NCBI GenBank assembly: GCA_963932465.1
Contig: OZ010787.1
Location: forward strand, 29,826,087 to 29,890,086
Origin: Maratus speciosus
Taxonomy: Eukaryota > Arthropoda > Arachnida > Araneae > Salticidae
DNA: 64,000 nucleotides
Direction of reading: 5' to 3'
The notes below the pieces were generated by a model. That model saw only the letters and a list, made by a program, of their open reading frames with translations, was not told the origin of the DNA and made no database searches. Shown in pieces: positions 46,682 to 57,877 of the stretch (positions within the stretch are counted from its first letter, which is position 1; every line of letters starts with the position of its first letter). Both the position numbers and the translations under genes were made by a program.

Positions 46682-48642
46682 CACTTTGAGGTCTAAGGCC
46701 GAGTATCACTTAGGTTGAAGTTTTTGGTGAAACTAGCTAAGCCCGAGAGTCTCTGGCTGTCAATTTTTAACTCTCTGAGCTATAGAAATACCTACTATAT
46801 ACGTTCGCTGTCTTTTCATATATTATCTAGGAACTGTTTATATACCACCTTATTTTAATTCCAACAACCAAATGGTACCGACGAACGTTTCAAAAATATT
46901 GTTCATATAACGTAAGTGAAACCTATTGAATGTACTATTTACTTATTTCGAGATCGATTTGATCATAAAATCTGGGGGCAGTTAACCATTTCAATATTTG
47001 TACTCGGAATATTTTGTAGAAAATAATAATAATTCTCCTATTTACCTAACATGAGATCAGTGAAATTTAACTGTGGAATCCCAAACGAAAATATTGAAAC
47101 AACGATACATAAACTATCAATTTTATATCTCAGAACTGATTTAATGCCACGCGATTCCGCGAGAACTGGTGCACGATAAATGCACGTCACTGAATTTATA
47201 GTGCTTATTGAATTTTAAAATTTTAACAATTAAATTGTTCACTACATTTTGCATAAGGTTAAGCTAAATATATGCAATTTTTGCGTGCTTCAGTTACAAG
47301 GATCTCACTCGGTCCGGTTTTTGAACACCACTATTATTCAACGAAAAATCTTTTTCATAAATTTCGTATAAACATGCCTAAAACGGCGTTTTTCTTCCAA
47401 TTGTTGCAGATACCTTCCATGAATATTTTCTGAAATTTACTAGTTTTCAAAAAGCGGACCAGTGGGAGCCCTGCAGTTATTTAATTTCTATGTTGAAATA
47501 GCTTTTAATATATTTAATTTTAAAAGCAGCAAATATTTATTTAACACGTAGTAAAATTAACATTTTAGACAATTTTTTTTGGTCTAGAAAAGGAAATCAT
47601 TATCTATATTTAAAATTAAAAAAAATTATGCTGCTTGTTTCACCGCATCTCAGTCATATTTATTATTTCCTTGTGTTTGAAATATAGTAACATCAGTGAA
47701 ATGCGCCGCAAACGCCCCCTCCCCCCCTACAGACAACAATGTAACGGAATTATTTTATGTGACTCTGTAAATTAAATATACGCACTTCATTTTCAATACA
47801 AACATCATATAGTAAAATTCAATAACAGATAAAAATAACATTGTAATTTGAGTATCTGTAGGAGAGTTGGAGAACGGACAGCCGGACAGATAAACAGACA
47901 GAGAAAGAGAATTTATGCATACTTTTAAGCTACGTTGTAAGGTGTAAAATGTAACATAGCCATTCTTATTTGCATTTTTTCATGTTTATACGTAATAAAA
48001 TTACTATGTTGCTGTTTCAAATGTTAGACTGAATTTTAATACATAGATGAATTTTTTAAACTAAATAAATTATATACGTTTATAAAGAAATTTTAAAGTC
48101 TGCGAGCATTATATTTTTTTTCTGCATGTGGCAGAACAATTTTCTTTTTTTCTTTTCCGAACAGTGCGTCGATAAATAAAGGATATCGCTCTTAATTTAC
48201 AAATTTCAGGAAAATGTGAATACAAAATGTTCCTTAAAACTAATTCTTCCTTAAGTTGACTATTTAAAGATGTTGTATGAAGATACTGACAAAAGGTAAC
48301 ACGTTTTTAAAGAAAGAAGTAAAATTCGCAAAAAATGCAGCCTGTAGATAATGACATAGTTTATTTGAAGCATATTTATTTGACACGTAGTTTCGGAGTA
48401 ACTTGTTCCTAAATACTGCCAGCAGGATACATTCTGAAGAGAGTTTTATTAAAATGTTGATTAAAAATTTCATTCTTTAGATTAATGCGTTAGATATTTT
48501 GGGAGTTAAATGATATTTTACAAAATATGTGGCATAATGTTTTATTTAATAAAACAAATTTAATAAAGTAACTTAAAGAGAAATTGCTATGTACAGACAA
48601 TTCGATGTAGAATTTTAAAATGTATAAAAGTTCTAATATGTA
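46682..48642. other. AT-rich, no supported gene
   Basis: One patch, ACAGCCGGACAGATAAACAG near 47877, resembles tails of ~147-bp type arrays but no array precedes it. Nothing else recognisable. Confidence 0.4.
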
Positions 48643-49097
48643 CTGGGTGTCCCAAAAATGACTGATGGTTTCTAAAATTCAATAACTTGCAAACGGTGAC
48701 AGATATTAAAAATATTCTTGCAAGAGTGTTATGTAAGATGTCAGGAGTTTTTATACTGTTATTGTCAGTTTTAGTTACACAGAGAATCAATAGATGGTGC
48801 TGCAATCTATAACCGCTAAATCCAGGCTCAATTTTTCGGCCTCTCTCTTCTTCCACGCGAAAAAAGGAGATTAAAATGCATTGAATGGATCCCGAAGTAC
48901 CAAAAATCGGGTCTGGACTGAGCACCTATTGCTCTCAGCGCCATCTATTGTTTGAAATTAAAACTAAAATAAAGAATCACTGTAAAAAAAACTCCTGACA
49001 TCATACATAACACTCCTACAAGAATTTTTTTAAATTTCTGTCACCGTTTGCAAGTTATTGAATTTTAAAATCCAGCAGTCATTTTTGGGACACCTGG
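48643..49097. mobile_element. Foldback-type MITE V, ~180-bp TIRs
   Basis: Ends CTGGGTGTCCCAAAAATGAC and, from the right, CCAGGTGTCCCAAAAATGAC, with TA at 48641-48642 and 49098-49099. TIRs run on through AAATTCAATAACTTGCAAAC and ATGTCAGGAGTTTTT to ATAGATGGYGCTG. The frame of 112 codons on the minus strand crosses both arms and is not a gene. Confidence 0.85.
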
Positions 49098-49404
49098 TAT
49101 GTTCATGTGATTATGCTAAAATTTCAGAATGTTTAATTTTTTTTAAATACTTTATAATTGTAATGTCACCTATTATTTTACTATGCAAGAATCTCTTTCT
49201 TCTTGCTTTTTTATCTTTTATGTTCAGAAGTAGTATTTCTTTTTATTTGTACTTGAAGTAACCTTTTGTTTTAAAAAGTTATATATTTCTACTTTCATTC
49301 TAATAGTTAGTTTCTTCTTAAGCACGAATAAATTTATTTGTCAACAAAATATTTTGTGCATGGCGCTCATCTCTAAATCCTGATTCATCTATGTACTACC
49401 TTAC

Positions 49405-49611
49405 TTAAGCCCTTAACGGTCGCATTAATTTACGGTTTAAAAATTCAAATTGCTTATTGGCACCACATTTGAAAGAGAAATATTCACCTTATATAATGAC
49501 AGGTAAAATGGAACCATAATAATGCAAATTACACTATTTTATAAAACAAGTGGGAGTGAAATAATCTGAGTAAAACACTCAGTCCGAGAATATCACGGGA
49601 GAGAGTATTAA
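49405..49611 (+). mobile_element. TTAA MITE, family E copy 1
   Basis: TTAA at 49405-49408 and 49608-49611. Left TIR GCCCTTAACGGTCGCATTAA. The right end carries a decayed hairpin (CTCAGTCCGAGAATATCACGGG has a CCGAG...CGGG pair, written here across two motifs). Its right TTAA is shared with the next element. Confidence 0.8.
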
Positions 49612-50047
49612 AGAGTTCACACTAGTCACGCGGAAAAACTCGACGCTAATGCTAAATCTAAGGCAGCGTTATTTTCAAATATCTCGCTTTCATTTTAATA
49701 TTTTTTTAATGATTATTTTGCATTGGATAGCTGAGGAAAATCTACAATCGGGCTAGATTTTACTTTTACGATTTTTGTTATAGTTATATATATATATATA
49801 TATATTAGGATAGTTTCAATTTTAGAACCTGCTCCGACAGGTTCCGAAAGTGAAAGTAATTTGTTAAAAATCTGAAACCAAAATCGAAAAAGTAAAACCT
49901 TGCCCGGTTGTAGATCGTCCTCAGCTATGCTATGAAAAAAAATTCATTCAAAAATATTAAAATCACAGCCAGAAATTTGAAAATACCGTCCCCATAGAAT
50001 TACCATTATCGTTTTTCTTTCATACCGTGACTGAAGTGGGCTCTTAA
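49608..50047 (+). mobile_element. TTAA MITE, family F copy 2
   Basis: TTAA at both ends. Ends AGAGTTCACACTAGTCACG and, from the right, GAGCCCACTTCAGTCACGG. 440 bp. An (AT)n run near 49787-49806. The uninterrupted counterpart of 19417-20386. Confidence 0.75.
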
Positions 50048-50311
50048 GGAGTTAATTTCCCAGAACCATCCCCTGAATATATCTTAGCGCTGACACAAAA
50101 TGGCGGCTGACGAAGGCGGATCTTTTTCAATGGAGTTATTAATGAAAAGGAGGAGACATATAGTGTACTGTATACGTGTTGCGAGTGAAGTAACTGAGGA
50201 GGTTGTCCCAAGACGGAGGCTGCTTTTTTTAAATTGGATCTACAGTGTCTGAATAGCGTCGGGACAAACTTCCCACCAGTAAAACTGAATATAAAATTTT
50301 GTCTAATTTAT

Positions 50312-50521
50312 CCCCTTAATTCTAGCTCCCGTAATATTCACGGGCTGTGTCTTTTATTCGGATTGTTTGAATCTCACCAGTTTTATAAAATAGTGCAGTT
50401 GGCTTTATCATTGTATCATTTTACAAGTCGTTTAATAAGGTGAATATTTCTTTTTTTTTTTTTAAGTGATGCAATAAGGAATTTGAATTTTTAAACCGTA
50501 ATTTGATGCGACCGTTAAGGT
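50312..50521 (-). mobile_element. TTAA MITE, family E copy 2
   Basis: TTAT (mutated) at 50308-50311 and TTAA at 50522-50525; Mutator-like copy 1 shows the empty site GTCTTAATTAAGCGTC. Reverse orientation to 49405-49611. Hairpin CCCGT AATATTC ACGGG near the left end. Confidence 0.85.
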
Positions 50522-50537
50522 GTTAAGCGTCCTATTC

Positions 50538-50728
50538 CAGTGTTGTCAGATGGGCGACTTTTTTTTAAATTCAGATTCTTGATTGGCACAACTTTTTTGA
50601 AATGATAAAATGCCACTTATTTAATGACATATTAATTAAGGCGAAAACAAAGAAAATTTTAACGTTTCAAAAAATTGGTGCCAATAAAGAAATCTGATTT
50701 TAAAGAAAGTAGCCCACTTTCAACACTG
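50538..50728 (+). mobile_element. hAT-like MITE with 8-bp target duplication
   Basis: Ends CAGTGTTGTCAGATGGGCGAC and, from the right, CAGTGTTGAAAGTGGGCTAC (given as 20-21 base ends). TCCTATTC at 50530-50537 and TCCCATTC at 50729-50736 are an 8-bp duplication with one change, as expected for hAT. 191 bp. Fragments near 19863 and 31357. Confidence 0.8.
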
Positions 50729-51049
50729 TCCCATTCATTGAAATATTTTCTTACAAATATGGCAAAAACTTCCATTTATTTTTACTGATGTCAATTTGTG
50801 TGGTAAAACAGTCAGTTTGTTTCAGCTGTTGTCACAATATGGCGGAAACATAACGCCAGACTACCGCAAAAGTAATGTTGTACAAGTGAAAATGCAAATA
50901 TGTTTCTGCCATTACTTATGACTGAAATTTTGCATCAATAAGGCCTTTAAATACGCAGAAAATTTCTATATCAATATACTGGTGGAAGTTTATACCGGAG
51001 GTAATTAGCCCTTGCGAAAGCGGTTACAGTTGAAGCTTCGCTATTTTAA

Positions 51050-52107
51050 CCTTTTATTTACTGCATTATGATCTACTGCAATTTTATTCTTGTGTTTTTT
51101 TTTTTTTCAGTTACTACAATGAAAATTAAAGGATAAACATAAAAAACATATTCAACCGTAAGAAATTTAATTACTTAAAGGTAATTAATTAAAGTGGTAC
51201 TTTAAAGCACAGTCAGTACACTATGACTAAAATATCAGAAATAACAGAAAACCCACAAGGTATTTCAACCGGCACCAGAATTGTGGTAAAATATTTTCGA
51301 TTTAATAAGTATGTGAAATATAGCCTTTTTCTTATTTACAAATAAATCTTATGACAAACTGCGCTGCCAATCATTTATTCCACCACTTCCCGCATTGAAA
51401 ATGCTTTGCCCCTGAAAAGGTTAAAAAAACATATTTTTGTAGGTTTCGATCTTGTAAGCACTCCTTTAGTTATGCGATGTCTATATCTCCACATATGCAG
51501 TATATGAATTTACATATTCCATTTCTAGCATATCAAAAAACCAGCCGGTACCACAACTTTTTCGATTTCCTATAAAAAATAACAATGACACAGAAAAGGC
51601 ATACATCATTACTAGACAATATTTTAGTAATTACACTTTAAAGCAGATGAAAACGATGGATAACTACACAGACGAAAACTAAACAAGAAGTTTTTCTTCA
51701 TCACCCAGTGTACTGGCGGTACTTATAAATATCAGCGAGTAATTCAACCGTTAAATCAAATACATACACCGTTAACCTAAAGCAGCTAGTCAAATTGCAT
51801 TATAAGATCATAATGAACACATAAAAATAATCCAACACTTACCTTAAATCCTTTACTGCGTTTTCAGAAATAAAAAGACGAGCATGTCAATCTGTACAAA
51901 ATGTCGGCACAAAATACATCGATTGTTTCAAAAATAGCCTCCTTCGTCGCTAAAATAACAAACCTAGAACTACTGCTGCCATGTATCCGGATGAAGTGGA
52001 GTTAAAACAGTGTTTTCTCAAAGTACCATTATAATATTAGTAATATTCACCATGGGATGAAAGTTTAAATTGAGTGGTATTTATAAGTACCGTCAGTAGG
52101 AAAATTG
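51050..52107 (+). mobile_element. TTAA element, family X copy 2
   Basis: TTAA at 51046-51049 and 52108-52111. Ends CCTTTTATTTACTGC and, from the right, CAATTTTCCTACTGACGG. Mutator-like copies 1 and 2 show the empty site (TATTTTAAGGCTATG). Palindrome-type GGTATTTATAAGTACC near the right end (52075-52090), with weaker copies near 51197 and 51717. About 1.06 kb, non-coding. It contains a family C element near 51200-51424, as X copy 1 does. Confidence 0.88.
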
Positions 52108-52433
52108 TTAAGGATGTGGCAGTTACTCTTTATTAATATATTTCTTTTTTCAGTGCGTGAAAGGACCATTGAATTTCGGTACCAATAATTTTTTAAGCTT
52201 TTTTCGCTTTATTTTTCTGAGATTAAACAAATCAATGAAATCTTTAATAAAATACTAGTGTCTGAATTAAGGGGGCCATACATACGTTAAAAAACAGCAT
52301 GCGATAGCCGCCGTTTTTGTGTTCGCGCTCAGGCCTAGTATTTGGGGACGGTGCCCCCAGTTTCATTTACACACTTCATGTAACTGTTAAAAGAACTCAA
52401 ACACAGTTTGAACTAACTTTAACCCCTTAATCC

Positions 52434-52775
52434 TTAACCCTTAAATGCGCGATTTTTTATTTTATTTCGAAAAAATTATATTTGATTTTCTGAAAGGTTT
52501 ATTGCATAGGAAAAATAATGAAAAAAGATCAGAGATGCATTTTTCGTATAATACGTCAACCTTTTCTTATATTGAATGTCTGCAATACAAACAAAAACTA
52601 CTGTCGTGTGGCTGTTTTAAGGTAAAATATTGCAAAATATGAAATGTTTTAACAAGTATGTCTCCAAATACCTTATTTTATATAATTATTTATTTTATAA
52701 AACTGGTGGGAATCAAACAACCTGAATAAAAGCCACAGCCCGTGAAGATCTCGGGAGCGAGAATTAAGGGGTTAA
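52434..52775 (+). mobile_element. Chimera of TTAA families A (left) and E (right)
   Basis: The left 270 bp is family A (TTAACCCTTAAATGCGCGA, CAGAGATGCATTTTTCG). At about 52703 it switches to the right end of family E (CTGGTGGGAATCAAACAACC, CTCGGGAGCGAGAATTAAGG), ending at TTAA 52772-52775. Both outer TTAA sites are kept. Confidence 0.7.
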
Positions 52776-52805
52776 AATATACAATTCTGGATTATTTTCA
52801 TTTTC

Positions 52806-53038
52806 ATACTTGCCAACTTTCCCATAAACTTCCGTAAAATGTGAGATAAATTGACCCAGGTTAAACACGTTTCGAAACAGAAATTTACTAAAGAAATAAA
52901 TTTAAACAGATTCCATTGAGAAACATGATTTTAAATCTATAACGATACATCAAATAAATTTTCTGATTTATGACGCGTAGATCCTGGGTCATTTTAACTC
53001 ACATTTTTGGAAATTTAGTTGAATGTTGGCAAGCATGC
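52806..53038 (+). mobile_element. MITE family L copy 1 (GTTGGCAAG ends)
   Basis: Ends ACTTGCCAACTTTCCCATAA and, from the right, GCTTGCCAACATTCAACTAA. Shares AAATTGACCCAGGTTAAACA with 54841-55088 and with fragments near 56220 and 58260. Confidence 0.65.
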
Positions 53039-53059
53039 ATTTTATCCCACTCCAATAGT

Positions 53060-53260
53060 TTGAACACTATAACTACCGGAAATTTGAGTCAAGTTTTATA
53101 AAAATATTTCACACAAGAATATTGATTTAAAACAGTTAACTTTATTATTTAACATTTTTCTTCTTTGTTTCTTTTAAACTTATTTCATAATCAAATTTCT
53201 GGTTTCACCGAATCATATTCATATGGTAGCTGTCAAAATGACGGCTCACGGTAGTATTAA
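53060..53260 (+). mobile_element. TTAA MITE, family K copy 2
   Basis: TTGA at 53060-53063 and TTAA at 53257-53260. Left end ACTATAACTACCGG; inner AGTCAAGTTTTATAAAAAT is shared with 4386-4593. 201 bp. Confidence 0.75.
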
Positions 53261-53278
53261 ATATTCGAGTACAAAATA

Positions 53279-54834
53279 CAGGGTGTCCAGCGAATAAGAC
53301 TCTAATTTCAAAATTAAATATGTGAAGAAAAAATATATATATCAATACAATTATGCGGCAAACGGTTTGTGTTTTAGCTAATCTGTAAAAGTGTTACACA
53401 GAAGTTTCAAAATTTATTTGCAAAAACCGATAACAGATGGCGCTGTAATCGCAATGCCTATAAATTGTGCTTCCAAGTCAAAAGCACTAGCGTCTCATTC
53501 CTTGATGGCTCCCTACGGAAGAACGATAATTGGGAAATACCACTTTTTCGTTGGGGTGATGTGCAGAAGTAGTGACATCTGGTCGCAGAATTATTGCATC
53601 AGCTTTAATTTTAGATAATTTCAATTAATAGAATTTTCATTAAAAAGTTTAGCAATCATTATATAAGAAGTTATTAAAATATTTTATTTGTGTGCTGTGC
53701 ACAAGCGGAGCCACGTGTTGACAAATTGAGATTTGTTTCAAATTTTATTATAAGCTGCTTCGGTCCGGATACCAGTATCTCTCTGGTATGTCTTTTCTCT
53801 CCTAATTGGTAGATCGTGGAATCGAATCCAAAAAGAGGAGGGTTTGGAAAAAATGAAATATTTACCTTTTAATATTTGTTTATATTGCGAAAAAAAGTTT
53901 GAATAAAAAAATCCAAAGTTTCTGATTTTAAAATTTAATTAAGCTAAAATAAATCCCCTTTTTTAATCATTGAGCATTTATAATAATGATTCATAAATCT
54001 TTTTTTATATTGTAAAAAATGCTTTGAATGAAAAAATACAAAGTTTCTATTTTTAAAAATTTAATTAAGTTAAAAAAAATCATTTTAATTTTAAAAACTC
54101 ATTTTCGTTTTTTTTTATTATTATTATTGAGCACACAAGTATAATGCAGCTTCTAGCGATATGATCCGAAGTTATGGAAAGGAATGCCGCCTCCAAAATA
54201 CTTTTGCTTCGACGTTGATGATATGACTTATCATCAATTCCTTTTAAAAATTAAACAATTTAATGCTTAATTTCTGTCTCTAAAACTTTGTTTACAAAGA
54301 AAAGAAATATGTGTGTTGTGCTAAAGCCAAATATTATGCCGTGATTCAAAAATAAATGAAAAGTGCAAAATTATTTTTCTAAGTATATGCATTTTGATTT
54401 AAATAATTATATGGCATTAAAAATTGAATTTAATAAAATATTTTAATAAGTTCTTATATAATGCTTTCTAAACTGTTTATTGCAAAGTCTGTAAATTGGA
54501 ATTCTCTAAAATTAAAGCTGATGCAATAATTCTCTGAGCAGATGACTCCACCCCTGTACATCACCCCAACGAAAAAGTGGACTTTCCCAATGTTAGTTCT
54601 TCCATAGGGAGCCATCCAGGAATGAGACGCTAGAGCTCTAACTTTGAAGCACAATTTATAGGCATTGCGATTACAGCGCCGTCTGTTAAAGGTTTTTGTA
54701 ACTAAATTTTAAATCTTCTGTATAACATTTTTACAGCTTAGCTAATAAACAAACCGTTTACCGCATAATTCTGTTGATATTTGTTTTTGAGATATTTAAT
54801 TTTGAAATCAGGCTCTTATTCGCTGGACACCCTT
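53279..54834. mobile_element. Foldback element W, ~410-bp TIRs
   Basis: Ends CAGGGTGTCCAGCGAATAAG and, from the right, AAGGGTGTCCAGCGAATAAG, bordered by TA. Arms 53279-53690 and about 54430-54834 are inverted copies including ATAACAGATGGCGCTGTAAT. Open frames 53391-53618 (+) and 54454-54654 (-) are the two arms of the same sequence. The AT-rich middle has no transposase. Confidence 0.88.
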
Positions 54835-54840
54835 TATATT

Positions 54841-55088
54841 TTAACACTTTCATAGCTGCCAACCTCAAACTAATCTTCCGTAATACTTGTGTTAAATTGA
54901 CCCTTGTTTAATACATTTCAAACCAGAAAATGTTTTAAGAAATGAAAATAAATATGTTCCACACAGAAGCCTGGAATTCAATAAATAAGCATTCATGAAA
55001 TAAATTTTCTGGGTAAAAATGTGGTTAACCTGGGGTAATTGAATCCAGACGTTACGGAAGATTAGTGGAATGTTGGCAGCTATGCACT
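54841..55088 (+). mobile_element. MITE family L copy 2
   Basis: TTAA at 54841-54844. Ends CATAGCTGCCAACCTCAAAC and, from the right, CATAGCTGCCAACATTCCAC, with ACTAATCTTCCGTAA in both arms. The right TTAA is not evident. Confidence 0.7.
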
Positions 55089-55563
55089 TTGCACTCCATT
55101 GTCGCCGCTGCGGTGACATAATCTTTCTTTGTAAAACTTGTTTTTGGCACCAGTAATAAAGAAATATAAAATTTGCCTAATTTGATCGGGTCATTTTTGA
55201 AATTGTGTACTTGAAGGTAACTTACTTTAAAAAAGTGGTGCCGACCAAATAAAATTTTTGTAAGAGACTCCGGACTCCAAAGGGTTAATAAAACAAGGAG
55301 TTGTAACCCGGGCTTCCCTGGTTACAGAATACAGATGAACACCATATATATATGCTTTTTAATTGAAAACTTGAATAGATTTTTTACATTTAATATAGAT
55401 TTTTTAGGTTTTTCACTTAAAAATCCAACAATCATTTTATATGTTATCAATTATATATTCAAGTAAAATTTTAATATTTATTAAAAGCGACGCTTTCGAA
55501 TTGGTTTCGTGCTAGTAATTAAAAGTCGAAGAAATTGTTATAAGATTGGATCGTTTATATGTC
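55089..55563. other. Unassigned, possible TTAA element end
   Basis: GGACTCCAAAGGGTTAATA near 55270 looks like one piggyBac-type end (CCCTTTGG) whose partner, near GCTGCGGTGACATAATC at 55108, is decayed. The rest is AT-rich. Confidence 0.35.
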
Positions 55564-55800
55564 TTAACACGTTCACGCCGGCGCGGTGGGTCACACTCGA
55601 CTGTATTAGAGCTGCAAAGTATCCGGCTGTTTGGATACCAGTATTTTAATACAGAAAATATTGTTTTATTTAATTAGAACAATTGGGCGATTTAAAGGAA
55701 CAAAATTTTCTCGAAAATAATATTGGTGTGCAAAAAGCCTGGGACTTGACAACCCTGAGACAGTCGAGTGTGACCCACCGCGCCGGCGTGAACGTGTTAA
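55564..55800. mobile_element. TTAA MITE, family G, 37-bp perfect TIRs
   Basis: TTAA at both ends. Starts CACGTTCACGCCGGCGCGGT; the two TIRs are identical over 37 bp and much richer in G+C than the surroundings. 237 bp. Perfect TIRs point to a recent insertion or a strong constraint on the ends. Confidence 0.92.
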
Positions 55801-56490
55801 AATTTTGTTTTACTATTATTATTTATTTCTAGTTTACATTTTGTTAAAGTTTAAATTTCATAATGGAATATGAGCCGGAAACACATGCTCAGCTTTTTTA
55901 TTTACATTAATTTAAGTGCAAACATATTTATCTTTTGTAATCGCTTGTCCGCAAATGACAGAAATAAATTGTTAAAAATCATGCTTTAAAATAAATTTAA
56001 AGACAATAAAAATTGCGTTAATTGCGTTACATTTTTTAAACAAATTGCGATATAGTTTTCAAACAAATAGCATTTGAAAGCACACATTTTTCTTTATTCG
56101 ACGGTGTAAAAATGGAAAATGTGCGATGTTTAGAAATTTTAAAAATTGCAATAAAATTTAAACTTGATTGTTTGCTGTTGCCATTCGGCCACCTAGCACA
56201 TATTATATGACAGATTTGCGAACCTTCCGCTAATCTTCAATAATATATGGGTTGATCTAACCGAGGTTTAATACGTTTTGCACCAGAATTTTTTTTAGCA
56301 CCTTCAGGGTCAAAATACTTCTGTTGCAAAAATTTTAAAATGATTAAATGGCACTAGTATTTATGAACAAATTTATATGAAAGTAAGTAAAAGTTTTCTT
56401 TCTGCGTACGTTATATAAATCATAATTTAATTTCAAAATTCTATCGCCAATGTGGCATTTAGGAAATAAAATTAAGTGGTATATATAATA
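55801..56490. other. AT-rich, a family L fragment only
   Basis: CGCTAATCTTCAATAATATA near 56228 and GGTTTAATACGTTTTGCACC near 56265 match family L. No gene. Confidence 0.4.
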
Positions 56491-57425
56491 CACTATATGG
56501 CCGAAGGTGACCTGTCACTTGCGATTATGGACGTTTTCTGAAATATCTAGAAAAATACACGAGGAATTAACCTGAAACTGCAGGTGTGTAAACAGTACAG
56601 TGTAGGTCATGTATTTCCGCGAAGATTTTCTCCCGAAACCCCATAGGGAGCCGTCAACAAATTGAAAAAGAACGAATACCGTTTGGATAACCCTCTAAAA
56701 TCTAATGTAGCAAAAGCGTTCAAACACGTAATTATTAACACATTGTATGCGGGACACGTAAAAATACGTTTTTGAGGGTTGGGGACAGAAATTATTACTG
56801 GTACCGGAAATTTTGTACGGACGAAAAAAGAAGATGTATTCCAAGCATTTTTGCTTCTTATCGATTGAGTGCCGGCATTAATTTACAGTGGCATTTTCGA
56901 AAAATTGCTCCCATTCAATGTGTTAATATGTGGCTTATAGAAACATACTGTGTTTGTTTTTATGAGAATATCGTGATTACTCGTAGAGACATTAAGGTTT
57001 TTATAAAAACTGTCCCAAACTTCGTCAAGTTTTTTGCTTATAATTTGCAGAGTTCTGAAAAAAAAAAAAAAAAAAAGTTATTTTCAGAAAATATGACAAA
57101 CAACATTGTACACAATACTCTACAATTAGAATTAAAAGAAAATAATAATTGGATGAAAAATGAGCAGGCTTACTAAAAAACGTTTCACTGCACATGCGCG
57201 AATGCAATCAAAATATAATGGGCATAATGTATTACCTAAGTATACAGAACAACTTTTATGAAAGTCTCAAAATCATAGCTTGAAAATTCTGAAAATTATC
57301 GCCGATAGAATAAGCTCGAAATTCGTTGTTCCCTAAAGGAAGCAAAAAGATGAGGGATTCTATCCAAATATTGTATTACGTGCAATATTGTGTACGCTAT
57401 CTTGGCACTAATCGACAGATACAAT
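56491..57425 (-). mobile_element. Foldback T copy 2, truncated
   Basis: Starts CACTATATGGCCGAAGGTGA after TA at 56489-56490. It matches the inverse of T1's right arm and then T1's loop in reverse, so it lies in the opposite orientation. The second arm is missing beyond about 57425, where a family A MITE fragment begins. A TTAA MITE (56735-56926) is inserted in it. Confidence 0.8.
56735..56926 (+). mobile_element. TTAA MITE, family R, nested in foldback T
   Basis: TTAA at 56735-56738 and 56923-56926. Ends CACATTGTATGCGGGACACG and, from the right, CACATTGAATGGGAGC. T1 shows the empty site ATTATTAATAAGTGGC near 13930. 192 bp. Hairpin-like ACGTAAAAATACGT next to the left end. Confidence 0.88.
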
Positions 57426-57429
57426 ATAA

Positions 57430-57877
57430 ATACCTATTTCACACCAGAAAATTCAAATAGCAATATTTGTTTTAATTAAAAAACAGACATTCCGCATTTC
57501 AATAAAGCGAAATTAACCATTCAAACTTTCTGGTGTAAAGTCAGATTCACTGAACTACGTAATTTCTAGAACGTATTCTGTTATGGGAATTTAAGGGTTA
57601 AAGCTTAAGTCTTATAAAATAAATAATTACATAAAATAAGGTATTTGGGGACATACTTATTAAAGTATTTACTAATTTGCATTATTTTAGCGTAAAACAG
57701 CCACACGACAGTAGATTTTAGTTGTACTGCAGATGTGCAACAGAAGAAAAGATTGACGTATTATATGAAAAATATATCTATGATTTTTTCCATTATTTTT
57801 CCTGTGTTATAAACACTTGAGATTATCATATACAATTTTTTTGAAACAAAATAAAAAATCGCGCATTTAAGGGTTAA
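57430..57877 (-). mobile_element. TTAA MITE, family A copy 7 (left-truncated)
   Basis: Reverse orientation. Right end CGCGCATTTAAGGG then TTAA at 57874-57877. The hairpin end of the family is missing at the left, where it abuts foldback T copy 2. Confidence 0.85.

Larger units (their letters stand above)
50130..52145 (+). mobile_element. Mutator-like MITE copy 3, carrying three nested elements
   Basis: Starts ATGGAGTTATTAATGAAAAG as in copy 1. Its last part after 52108 (TTAAGGATGTGGCAGTTACT, CTTTATTAATA) is the end of the same MITE. Between lie a family E MITE (50312-50521), a hAT-like MITE (50538-50728) and a family X element (51050-52107). The right terminus and target duplication are decayed. 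Confidence 0.8.

Noticed and set aside
48587..48925. A 112-codon minus-strand frame.
   Set aside because: It covers the arm of foldback-type MITE V; no domain and no conservation pattern.
57350..57425. The loop of foldback T copy 2 appears inverted relative to its arm, suggesting an invertible segment.
   Set aside because: The arm of copy 2 matches T1's right arm (TATATGGCCGAAGG) better than its left arm, so the whole copy simply lies in reverse orientation.
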